Below, one piece after another: positions 1-9,200 of a DNA stretch of 64,000 nucleotides. The position numbers were made by a program, and so were the translations under genes. The first letter of the stretch is position 1; each line of letters starts with the position of its first letter. A model generated the notes under the pieces. That model did no database searches and was not told the origin of the DNA. It saw nothing but the letters and a program-made list of their open reading frames with translations. The stretch spans positions 2,294,001 to 2,358,000 of the forward strand of contig CAKKNE010000001.1 of assembly GCA_918797485.1 (NCBI GenBank), written 5' to 3'. The DNA is from Pelagomonas calceolata (taxonomy: Eukaryota; Sar; Pelagophyceae; Pelagomonadales; Pelagomonadaceae).

Positions 1-61
1 CAAGCGGAAGCTGACGAACTTGCAGGTGGCCGTGGCTGAAGTTGCCGCGGAGCAGGCTTGA
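1..61 (+). CDS. 3' end of an upstream gene (partial)
   Basis: Frame 2 is open from the window edge and ends at TGA 59-61. It encodes about 19 residues rich in Ala, Val, Glu, Gln and Lys, with the look of a helical or coiled-coil tail. The 5' part lies outside the window, so no function can be given. It could also be a chance open frame. Confidence 0.35.
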   Translation, partial: KRKLTNLQVAVAEVAAEQA

Positions 62-406
62 GGACTAAGTTTACTTTAGAGATCCCCGGCGCGTCCACCC
101 GCGCGTCCGCCCGACACGCAGGCCCGGGCTTTGCCCGAGACACCTCAACGGTGACCAGACGCCTCGCTGGCGTCGACGCATCCTTCACTCGGGCAGGCGG
201 CTTAGCGGTTCAGCACAAGGCTGATGCAGAGCTGATCGTAATCGACGCTGAGTTAGCGCGTCGTACGCGCTGCAATTGTGCAGCGAGACAAGCGGAGGCA
301 TCTCTCTACTACTAAAGGAATCGCAAGGGCAAACGCCATCGACGCGTGCTGCAGTGGTTGCGTAAAACAGCAGCTGTGCTGGTAGCAAGCGCAGCAAGCG
401 AGCAAC
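62..406. other. Intergenic / 5' leader of the cytochrome b5-FAD gene
   Basis: No convincing gene is seen; the 85-codon open frame at 58-315 has no recognisable features. Positions 333-346 carry ACGCCATCGACGCG, the exact 14-base arm of the hairpin found in the introns of this window. An old introner or a 5'-UTR intron may therefore lie just upstream of the ATG at 407. Confidence 0.5.
333..346 (+). repeat. Introner hairpin arm upstream of the cytochrome b5-FAD gene
   Basis: Exact copy of ACGCCATCGACGCG, the arm present in the introns of the cytochrome b5-FAD, EF-hand/IQ, dynein and RPT2 genes. It lies 61 bp before the ATG at 407, outside any coding frame I accept. A 5'-UTR intron is possible, but splice sites cannot be fixed from sequence alone. 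Confidence 0.45.
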
Positions 407-2853
407 ATGATGCGCGCATCTCTTCGCCGCATCAGCACAACGCGCCCGCAAGCGCGCCCGAGCAGCGCCTGGGCGCGGCCACAAAGGCCACACACGGCCA
501 TGGCCGCGGGCGCCGCCGGCTTCGTGGCGGGCGCGCTAGGCGCGCACCAGCTCGCGCGGAGCGACGCCGTCGTGTCCTTCGACGACATGGACCGGCACAC
601 GAAGGCCGAGAAAAGCAAAAAACTGAAAACGAAGCAGGAGCACCCGACGCACTCCGCGTTGGATGGCGGGCGCGTGACCGTCGAGGTCGACGAAGAAGAC
701 CTGGACTTGATGACTCTAGACGAAGTAGAGGCATCTAGAGCGACATTGGCCCATGACGGCGGCGATGGGCAACTCTTGTGCACGTACGACGGTATTGTGT
801 ATGACGTCACTTCCTTTGCGGATGCCCACCCCGGTGGAAGGGAACTACTCTTGACGGCGTCGGGCATGGACCTGAAGCACTTTTTCGAGAATTACACGGT
901 ACATGGTCATAGTGATAAGGCGGCCAATTGGTTGTCGCCGCTGGCCGTCGGGAAGTTGACTCCTGAGGATGCGCTCGAGGCCCAGAGAAGATCCACTCCC
1001 GAAAATCATGTCAGGAGGAGACTCGCTCGATTACGAGCAAGTCGTAGGAGACTGTTAGCTATCGCTTGCTCGCTACCAGCGGCTATCGCCGTGCGCAAGT
1101 TCATCTCGTTTGTCGGGAATTATGTCTCGTCGAGTGTCGCGAAGTGGCTCGCGCGACGTATACCCTTTTTAACCGTACCTGGTTATTCAAAAGGCGCGGA
1201 GCCCCTACCGCAAGGGACGAAGCGGGGCACCGTCGCCGTCGTCGGTGGAGGCATCGCGGGCTGCGGCGCGGCGTGGATGCTCGCGCGCGACGGCTTCGAC
1301 GTAGTGTTGTACGAGGCGCGGCCCGCGACGTCGGGCAACGCTCGCACGTTCGACTGGGTCGACGACGTGCGATCCCGGCGTCCCGTTCTACGCCATCGAC
1401 GCGACTCGAGAGACTGGGATGCTCCGCGCAGGTCTGGCGGAAGACGTCTACCACAAACGTCGACGAGGAGGGCCGCGTCAAGTCCTGCGTGTCCGTCACG
1501 GCTTGGCCGTCGCTGCTCTACAAGAACTACACGGCGCTCCTCAAACACTTGAACGTCGAAACTTGTGCCATGCCCCTCTCGTGGTTTTTGAATTCCAAGG
1601 TGCCGGGCTACGAGGGGACCCTGTGGGGCGCCGACCCGAACTCTGACAATGAATTCAACACGCTGCGAGATGTGTTTCGGGACGACTTCCGAGCTTATGA
1701 AAGAGCAGAATACTTCGCAAGAAGATGTACTGATTTTTTCTGCCTGGCCTGGGCGCCGTGGAAGCGAGGCGATTCGAGGAGCATGTACACGAACCACACG
1801 GGGTTGGGGCTGTTGAACCCCCTGAACGTCGTTCCTCTCTACACAGTTTTTAGGGCCTTTGGCGGGACGGACGCGTGGTGGGACATCGTCTTTACGCCCT
1901 ACTATACGGCTTCTTTCCTAGTGGACGAGTTGCGGCCGTTTCCGGCGGTCTTTGGACCTATTATTGAAGCCCAAATTCCATTAAATCCGACGCCGGAGAA
2001 TTCCTGGCATGGCGCGTCTGATAGGGCGGAGCGGGATTGCGTCCTTACGACGTGTGTGACCTGGAAGGACGCCGGCGCGGGCATCCGAGGCGTGTTTGCG
2101 AAATTAGTGGAAGGTGTGGACGTCCGAGTGGACACGCGCGTGTTGCAGGTGCAATTACTTGAAGATGGAAGACATAAGGTAGTGGACGAGCACGACGACG
2201 CTATAATTGCTGATAGAGTGATCTTCGCCTGTCCCTCGGCTGCGGCAGCCACCATGATCAAGAAGCCCCGCACTTATTTGGAGAACGCGATTCTCTCGAC
2301 GGTCGTCTACGCGGACGACCACCACCCGGCCACGGGCCACATGCACGCCGTCATGCACTCCGATTCGTCGGTTGTGGACGAGAAATATAGAGCAGAGTTT
2401 CTGAGGCGAGGTAGCAATTACGTCGAAGTCACTCAGTTACAAGACAAGTCTATTAATATAGAGAACCAGTACAACTTCGGGGTCCAGACGCCGGGGCCCG
2501 GTGTTGCTGGACTCGAGTTGGACGAGAAGCCGGTCATGCTCATCTCGCATGCGTTGGGCGAGGGGAAAAAAATTGACTCGGCGCTCGTGCGCGGCGGCGG
2601 GAACCACTCGAGGGCGCATCCCCTGTATTCGGGGTGGAACGTCATGGCCCAATTATCGTTGCGGTTGTGCCAGGGGCGGGACGGCTTGTACTACTGCTCG
2701 AACTGGACGACGCCGGGGAACTGCCACGACATGTCTCTCCTATCAGGTTTCCTTTGCGCGCATGCGATCGGTGCCGAATATCCTTTTCCGGACGAAAGGG
2801 AAGCTCAAAAGGACTTCCACCGGCTGAACGACCTGATGGGGGTGTTCGACTAA
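407..2853 (+). CDS. Cytochrome b5 domain fused to NAD/FAD-binding amine-oxidase-like oxidoreductase
   Basis: Two exons, 407-1366 and 1432-2853, give about 793 residues. Residues 1-50 are Arg-rich followed by a hydrophobic stretch, suggesting organelle or membrane targeting. Residues 120-190 form a cytochrome b5 domain: the heme motif HPGG is at 141-144 and a second His lies near 166-168. A second hydrophobic segment lies at about 215-240. From about 273 a Rossmann FAD-binding fold starts with VVGGGIAG (278-285) and the acidic end of beta-2 at Glu303. The rest resembles predicted NAD/FAD-binding proteins of the flavin amine oxidase superfamily, with a motif near WPSLLYKNY. Fused b5 could pass electrons to or from the flavin enzyme; the substrate is unknown. 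The frame break is explained by a 65-nt GT-AG intron, not by damage. The ATG at 407 is followed at once by another at 410. Confidence 0.8.
1367..1431 (+). other. Intron (introner family), cytochrome b5-FAD gene
   Basis: 65-nt GT-AG phase-0 intron. It begins GTGCGATC and ends CCGCGCAG; the next exon begins GTCTGGCG. It contains the arm ACGCCATCGACGCG at 1390-1403. Removing it joins the two frames without loss of the FAD-protein sequence (…WVDD then VWRK…). The exact donor is inferred from frame and from similarity to the other introns. Confidence 0.75.
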
Positions 2854-3080
2854 CTACTGGTCCGTCGTCGCGCGCGCCTGTGGGTTTGGTGGCCCGGCTT
2901 CGCGCTCCTATTTGTCCTGGGTCGCACCAAGGCACTCCCTGGAGGCTCGTGAGGAGTCGTGCGTGAGATCCGCTGTCCGGTCATCGGCGCGAAGGTCGGA
3001 GCGTCCAGCAGAGCAGGACATTTTTTAACGGAGCGCGAAACGCTAAATCTACGTCGGAATCACCGCTCATCGAAGTCAGT

Positions 3081-3344
3081 ATGAGCGTCTTACTTTCGGG
3101 CTCACGCGCGCTGCGCCTGTCGATCCGCCCTGGCCTGCTGCGAGCTGCCAGTTCCTTCTCCACAGCCACCACACCCTACGAGGAGTCCTGGCACCAGCGC
3201 GAGGCGGCCCTACAGGAACGGCTGGAAGACTACAAGCGTCCGCTGACGCGGGAGGAGGAGGGACTTCGGTTCCAGATCAAGTTTGTCAGCAACCGAGACG
3301 TGAGCGAGCGCGACGACGCGCCCGAGCCGCGAGCGTCGTCGTAG
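3081..3344 (+). CDS. Small putative mitochondrial protein, 87 aa
   Basis: The ATG at 3081 opens an 87-residue frame. The first 30 residues are rich in Ser, Arg, Leu and Ala with no acids (MSVLLSGSRALRLSIRPG…), a typical mitochondrial presequence. The remainder is charged and helical (EESWHQREAALQERLEDYKRP) and ends in an acidic tail. I do not recognise the family. It could be a small subunit or assembly factor of a respiratory complex, but that is a guess. It lies 227 bp downstream of the oxidoreductase gene on the same strand. Confidence 0.5.
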   Translation: MSVLLSGSRALRLSIRPGLLRAASSFSTATTPYEESWHQREAALQERLEDYKRPLTREEEGLRFQIKFVSNRDVSERDDAPEPRASS

Positions 3345-3667
3345 ACGGTACACGCCGCCGCTGGGACCCACCTTGACACCGCCGCGCGTCGTAGCACGCC
3401 GACTCCGCTTAAGGTCCCGTGTACTGTTAATACCGAATCGCGCCGCGGGCGCGCCGGGGACTCACTCGGTCTTTTTCTCGGCGCCCAGCGCTGTTTGTAG
3501 GGATCTCTAGCCGGGCTGGCTTCGATCCTTGCACAACCGCGAGTGTAATTCTGAGATCAACTATTCGAGCCGCGCGCCAGAGCGGAAATTAAGCTCTGAA
3601 CTTCACTATTCGGGGTCAGTCGGAAACCGTTTTCAGCTTCATCCGCATCGCTAGGGCGCGTAAAACG

Positions 3668-3701
3668 CGCGCGCGCGCGCGCGCGTACACACGCACACAC
3701 G
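3668..3701. repeat. Simple repeat, (GC)n followed by CA-rich repeat
   Basis: A run of alternating GC of about 18 bases is followed by TACACACGCACACAC. Such purine-pyrimidine alternation can adopt Z-DNA. It lies in the gene-free region. Confidence 0.8.
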
Positions 3702-4088
3702 GCGCATATATACGGATTCCTAGTGTGTCGATACGCTAGATCACCAGGTCTTGCGGCTCGCCAAAATACACCAGCGATTAACAGTGCCATCTATCGTCCA
3801 AATAGTCCATCATATCAACTCCAGCCCAGTTTTCATACAAGTTCGACGGAACCGGAGCCGACGGCCCGCGCTCGGAGGGCGGGAGAAGAATTCTACTAGA
3901 CAACTCCCGAGTTTATGTTCGTTTCCATCCGTTTGTTGGTGGTAGAGTCCATTTAGCCCGCATCAGCGCCCACTCATCTATTTTAGATATTCCGTTAGAG
4001 CCGCGCGATTCGTCGATTTCGCGACCCCACGTTTTATGTTAAAACGGCCACCCAGATAAAACCGCGAGTATCAGCGACGCCACCCCCC

Positions 4089-4440
4089 AGATGGACCATA
4101 ACGCCGTTGTTCTATTCACAATCGACCGACTTGCCCGTTCTCCGCGGACGACGGTACGTTGACGGAGCACCGGAAAGGCCCCAGACCGGTGGTTTGTACA
4201 ATAAATTTGCGTTTGAGGTGCCTCGGGTGTGGGACGGGCCAGATAACCGGCCTGAACGGATACTACATAGGATTTATTGACCGTAATCTCCACGGCGGCT
4301 CGGCCACCCCGAGAGAGCAGGATCTGGCTTAATTCGGCTCAAGACTTGCACCTGCGACCATCAGCCCGTGTACCTTCACCATGGACCATAACGCGATCAT
4401 TTGTTTCATGACCGACTGACTTACGCGAGGTCCAGATCAA
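4089..4440. repeat. Degenerate direct repeat containing ATGGACCATAACG
   Basis: Two copies start at about 4091 and 4381, 290 bp apart. Both read ATGGACCATAACG, then a partly conserved 35 bp with ACCGACTTGCC or ACTGACTTACG. The similarity fades outside this. It may be the remains of a duplicated or mobile sequence; the family is unknown. Confidence 0.45.
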
Positions 4441-5041
4441 GATGTTCACGTCCCGAGCGTGGGCAGCCAAAAGTACCCTTCTTATAATGTAGATGTCATA
4501 TACTTGTAATTGACTATCGCTGGGGTAGTATGGGGTCCAACGAGACCGCTATTACGATTCTTGGGGGCCCTCGGGTAATTGGCGTTTTTGACGGTACGGG
4601 GCGCCATCGGGCCCAAATTATTTACTTTTTTCGGATGTAGATCGGCTCCCGGGCGCCCTCTGGGATGGGTCTGAGGTCGGGTGGTCCCCTGGACCGCATG
4701 TGCCGGCGCTTGGGGCCCTCCAGAGAGCTCTGGATCGAAAACTTGTTGGACTTGTAACCTATATTGAGGCTGAGGACTTGTACTGATATGTATCTACGTT
4801 GGAAGCCGCTGCGCATGCGGCGTAGGCGACTACCCATGTCTATTTCCGACCCTAGGCGACCTCGGGGAGAGCTCAGGACCACGAATCGACAGGATTCCAC
4901 CGACGCGCCCGCCATGGTGGCGTCGTCAATATCGTGAATTAAAAACATTATTTTTTTCGGCCCCCAGGAAGTGTCCCATTGCTCTCTTTGGACCATTAGC
5001 GAACTGAACGATACTCGAACAGCTGCAGGGCGCGTTTGCTC

Positions 5042-5078
5042 CTTGCATGCTAGTGTCTTTACAGGCCGCTAGCTGCCT
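5042..5078 (-). promoter_or_regulatory. Double-CTAG promoter-type motif, copy A
   Basis: On the minus strand, GCTAGCGGCCTGT is followed by AAAGACACTAGCATGC. It lies about 245 bp before the ATG of the MSS51-like gene (5324), in reverse orientation. It is one of eight copies of the same motif in this window. Confidence 0.55.
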
Positions 5079-5323
5079 CCTCCTCGGAGCCGCCGCAAAA
5101 AGCTGTGTATGCAAGTGAATAGAGCTCGTTCTTCGGTGTCTTGAGCGCTCAGTTGTTCCCAGAAGCTTCAGCTCGAAGGGCTGCAAGCTAGCCGCAGTTT
5201 TCGAGTAGGGATGCCTAGCACTGTAGCCAGTGCAGGGGTGCCTCCTCTGCTGGTCTCTGGTGCAGTGTTGCAGTCGTGCAGGGGTGCTAACCCCCACGCC
5301 ATCCGCCGCGAAGTCAACGCACA

Positions 5324-6145
5324 ATGCGCCACGCAACCACGCTGCTGCGCCGGACGACGAGCACCCACGTCTGGCAAGCCTCCAGCTGCGCCGCGGGCGC
5401 CGACGGCCATCGCTTGCGGGAGTGGGCGTCAAAGCACGCCGACGACGCGCGGGACGTGCTACGACCGCCACCACACGGCACGCGGGCGCCGGACCTGAGT
5501 GGCCTGGACCAGTACCTCCATTCCCGAAATTGGGCGAAAGTAGAAGCGCCCGAGGCGCGCGCTTTGTTATCGCAGGCGCTGACCTACCCGCTCAGTTTGG
5601 CGGCGCACGCCACGACGTTGAATCTCGGCGCCGAGGCGTCGATCGCTATTGTCGGCGCGCGGGCCGAGGCGGCGCTGTCGACGGCCTGGTGGGCCGAGCT
5701 GATCGAGGCTGTCGACAGCGTGCACGACTGGACACTGACGTTCGTGGGCCCCGAGGTCAAACCAGCGCGACCGACGCCGGTTCAGCGGGGCACGAAGAGT
5801 CTGGCCGTAAAAGCGGAGCGGCGCGAACTCACAAAGGCGCACCTCGACGAAGCCGACGCGGTCGTGCTGTTCAACCCCGGCGTCGGCCATCCGAACCTCG
5901 CGGAGGGCTGGGTGCCGGCGCTGGAGGCGATCAGAGCGTCGGGCCGGCCGCTCCTCGTGACGGGCCATTCCGAAATGGATTCGCGTCGGGACCTGACCGC
6001 GCTGGAGGCGCGCTACGGCGCACTACGCTTCGCGGCGCCGCCGTGTCAGAACCCCTTCCGGTCGCGAGTTGTGATCGTCGACCCTGCGGACGCGACTCAT
6101 ATGACGAGTGCGAATGCGTGGGCGTTTGTGGTGGAGGGGTCGTAA
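5324..6145 (+). CDS. MSS51 C-terminal-domain protein, probably mitochondrial
   Basis: 273 residues from the ATG at 5324. The N-terminus (MRHATTLLRRTTSTHVW) is basic and Ser/Thr-rich, consistent with mitochondrial import. From about residue 85 the protein matches the C-terminal domain shared by MSS51 and MYND zinc-finger proteins. It has LTYPLSLAAH, the strand SIAIVGARAEAAL, then WWAELIEAVDSVHDWTLTFVGPEV, then VVLFNPGVGHPNLAEGWVPAL and a TGHSEMDSRRDL stretch. No MYND finger is present here. In yeast MSS51 acts in cytochrome oxidase biogenesis; the role of stand-alone C-terminal domains is unclear. It converges with the giant gene on the other strand, with 87 bp between the stops. Confidence 0.7.
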   Translation: MRHATTLLRRTTSTHVWQASSCAAGADGHRLREWASKHADDARDVLRPPPHGTRAPDLSGLDQYLHSRNWAKVEAPEARALLSQALTYPLSLAAHATTLNLGAEASIAIVGARAEAALSTAWWAELIEAVDSVHDWTLTFVGPEVKPARPTPVQRGTKSLAVKAERRELTKAHLDEADAVVLFNPGVGHPNLAEGWVPALEAIRASGRPLLVTGHSEMDSRRDLTALEARYGALRFAAPPCQNPFRSRVVIVDPADATHMTSANAWAFVVEGS

Positions 6146-6215
6146 AAATGTAGTGTATCAATAGTAGAAGAGCCGAACGTTATTACAAGTCTTGCACACA
6201 ACACAAGCTCTGTTT

Positions 6216-6230
6216 GGGGGGGGGGGGGGG
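6216..6230. repeat. Homopolymer of 15 G (+ strand)
   Basis: It sits between two convergent genes and 2 bp beyond the stop codon of the giant minus-strand gene, so that transcript would carry C15 directly after its stop. The length may be unstable or inaccurately assembled. Confidence 0.9.
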
Positions 6231-6232
6231 CG

Positions 6233-9200
6233 TTACCACAAATCCGGATGCAGCTCGCGCACGCGTGAGATGATCCGCGACTTGTGGCCAATGGGGACGC
6301 CTAGCTCGCGCCAGTCCTCGCGCTCGAGATGTGCGATGCAGTCGATGGTGACCATGTTGTCCTCGAAGAGTTGCGCGTACCTCTGCTCGAAGTCGTCGAG
6401 CGACCGGAGCAGCTCGGCCATCGCCCGGTTCTTGGCCGCCTCCGAATCGCCCGGTCCAGGCGGCGGCGGCGGCGGCGGAGGCGGCGGCGGCGGCTGGTTG
6501 CCCCACACAGGCGTCGCGGGCGTCGTTTCCGGCGAAACCACTTGCCGTCGCGTCGGCGGCGGCGTCGGGACCGGCTGGCGCGGCGGCTGCCGAACCGTCG
6601 CCGCGGCGCGCTGTACCAAGGGGAAGGCCCCCGTGACGTCGCGCTTGCAGGTCGGACAAGAGGTGTTGAGGCGATCAAACCACTCCCGGATGCACGAGAG
6701 GCAGAATTGATGCTCCGCCGGACAGTCGACGCGGTGATCGGGCACGCGGTCCATGCACACGGCGCAGGTCTGGTCGTCGTCACCACCGGGCTCGGAGAAC
6801 GAGTCGGTGCCGGCCGCGCACTCGATGATGAAGTATCCGTTGCCGGGTCTTCTCGAGAGCCCTTGCGACGCGAGGAGCTTGGCCGTGAGCCACTGGTAAC
6901 CCTTCTCCGGCTTTCTAAGCTCCGGGTGTGCCTTGAAGAACTTGGGTATGTCACAAGACCGCGCCGTTCGCCCGGGTTGCGTGGCGATCCAGTCCGCAAG
7001 CACCGCCACGATGGCCTCGCGCGACCGCGGCGCGGCCGCCGCAGGCTGCGGCAGCAAAGTCTCCCCGGCCGCGGCGGCGTCCTCGGCCATGAGGCGCCGC
7101 GCGAGCGCTAACGACGCCTCCTCGTTCTCCCGCTCGGCGCGGCGCTGGGCGGCGAGGCGCTCGATGGCGAGGCGCTCGCGCTCCTCCCGCTCGCGAGTCG
7201 CACGCTTCCGCTCCTCGCGCTCGGCTTCGCGCCGCTCCCGCGCCATGCGCTCGACGTCCGCGGTGCGGCGCTCCGCCTCGCGTCGCTGGGCGGCGGCCTC
7301 TCTCTGCAACCGGTAGGCCTCGGCCCGCTGCTGGGCCTCGCGCTCGTGCCGCTCCTTAGCAACGCGGGCCTTTTCCTCGGCGCGCGCCTGGCGTTCGGCC
7401 TTGGCCTGGCGTTCGGCCTCGCGGCGCGCCGCCTCGATTCGCGCGACTTCGGCGCGGCGCTTCTCGGCGGCCACGGCTTCCTCCGCGGCGCGCTGCTTCG
7501 CCGCCTCGGCGCGCCGCTCCGCTTCCTCCTTTTCGCGCTGCTTCCGCCGCGCCGCCAGCTCCCGGGCGCGCCGCTCGGCTTCCTGGGCCTCGGCGCGCTG
7601 CTCTTGCGCAACGATCGCGGCTTGCGCCTGGCGACACTCGCGCGCGGCCCGCCTGGCGTTCGATGCCGCATGGCGCGTGGCGAGGGTCGCCGCCTTGCAG
7701 ACCTCCACAACGCGATCCGCGACTTCGGCGCGCTCCCGTTCCGCGGCGCGCGCGTCGGCGATCAAGCGCGCCGCGCCGTCCGCGTCACGGCACTCGTCGG
7801 CGAGATCGTCCTTCCCGAGTTGCGCTAGAAGATCCGCACACGCGTCGAGCGCGCCGCCCCTAGCGAACGCGCAGGCCGCCGCCAATTGCAGGTCCACGAC
7901 TCGTTCCTCGTCGGCCTCGCGGCGCGCGGCGCGCCGCCACTCGACGCCGCGGCAGAACGACTCAGTCGCCTTGTCGCCCGTCTTCGCGAAGCATAGCGCG
8001 GCCTGGTCCGCGATGGACTCGTCGCCCTCCTTGATGCGCGCCAGCAGCTCGTCGCCGCGCGCGCGCCAGCGGCGGCGGCTCGTCGCGACGCCGAGCCCTT
8101 CGTCGAAATCCTGGCCTTCGTGCCATTTGGCGAAGTCCCGCCTGAGAAGGAGTTCATAGAACGGCTGGCGGCCGTGCGTGTTCGTGTCGATGAAGAACAG
8201 GCGCACGCACGCGCGTGTCACGCCGACGTACGTGCTCTTGAGCTCGGCGACGCGCGCGAGGTCGGCGGAGAGCTGCGGATCCGGCTTCCCGTCGGTCGCG
8301 CCCGCGTCGCCGACCAGGCCCAGGAAGCGCCCGTCCTCCGCGAGGGCCTGCCACCAGCCCGCGTCCGTGTCGCGGAAGGCGTCGAGAATGAAGGCCGTAT
8401 GGAATTCCAGACCCTTCGCTTCGAGCGGCGTGAAGCATAGCGCGCCCGCGAACGATGGCGGCAGGTTCCGCTTCGCCGCTTCATCGGGTACGATGACGCA
8501 CTGCTGCGCACCAAATTCGGACACCTCCTCGCGCGTGCCGTCGCCGAAGACCGCGTCGCCGATGGCCTCCCAGTCCGACCCGCGCAGCAGTCTAACCTTA
8601 AAGTTGCCGCGGAACGGCGCCACCTCGCGCGGGAGCTTGTCGACGTGGCCCTCGAACTGGGAACACAGCGCGGCCACGAAGACGTTGGACACGTCGAGCA
8701 CCTCCTGCGTCGACCGGTAGTTCACCTCGAGCTCGACGACGCGCGGCTCGGACGCGTGCCGCCGGAGGAGGTCAGCGAGCTTGTAGAAGCGGAACCGCGT
8801 CCGCGCGATGGTCTGCGCCGTGTCGCCGCCCCAGAGCGTCGCGTTCGGGTCCGACGCGAGGCGCAGCAGCAGCTCGATCGTCGCGTGCGGGAAATCCTGG
8901 ACCTCGTCGACGATGAGCGCGTCGTAGAGCGGCTTGCGCGCGAGCCGCGCCGCCACATGTAGCACTATATCGAGCGAATCGTGGTGCCCGTCGGCCTTGA
9001 GGGCCTTCTCGTATTGCTCGTAGCGGCCGTAGAAGGCCCGCCGCCCATGACCGTCGAAGGCCGTGTCGCGGCGCGGCAAGGCTTCATACTCAGCGCGCTT
9101 CAGAGGCCGGCCCGCCGCCAGCGCGGCCGACGAGCCCTTCACGACGCTATATATCTCCGCGAGGTCCAGCGTCGCCGATTCGTTGTCCTTCCGCTTCTCC

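Larger units (their letters stand above)
3345..5323. other. Gene-free 2-kb stretch
   Basis: I see no convincing gene on either strand. Base composition is visibly less GC-rich than the neighbouring genes. It holds a (GC)n then (CA)n simple repeat at about 3668-3700, a degenerate direct repeat containing ATGGACCATAACG at 4091 and 4381, and the promoter-type motif at 5042-5078. No tRNA or snRNA was recognised. Confidence 0.5.

Noticed and set aside
1367-1431. Frame break as a pseudogene sign in the cytochrome b5-FAD gene
   Set aside because: A 65-nt intron with shared introner ends restores the frame; the same holds for the dynein, SulP, EF-hand/IQ and RPT2 breaks.
3500-3545. tRNA-like GGCTTCGATCC stretch
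   Set aside because: No matching A box, acceptor stem or cloverleaf pairing could be drawn.
4926-5474. 182-codon minus-strand frame
   Set aside because: Overlaps the start of the MSS51-like gene in antisense and has no recognisable features.
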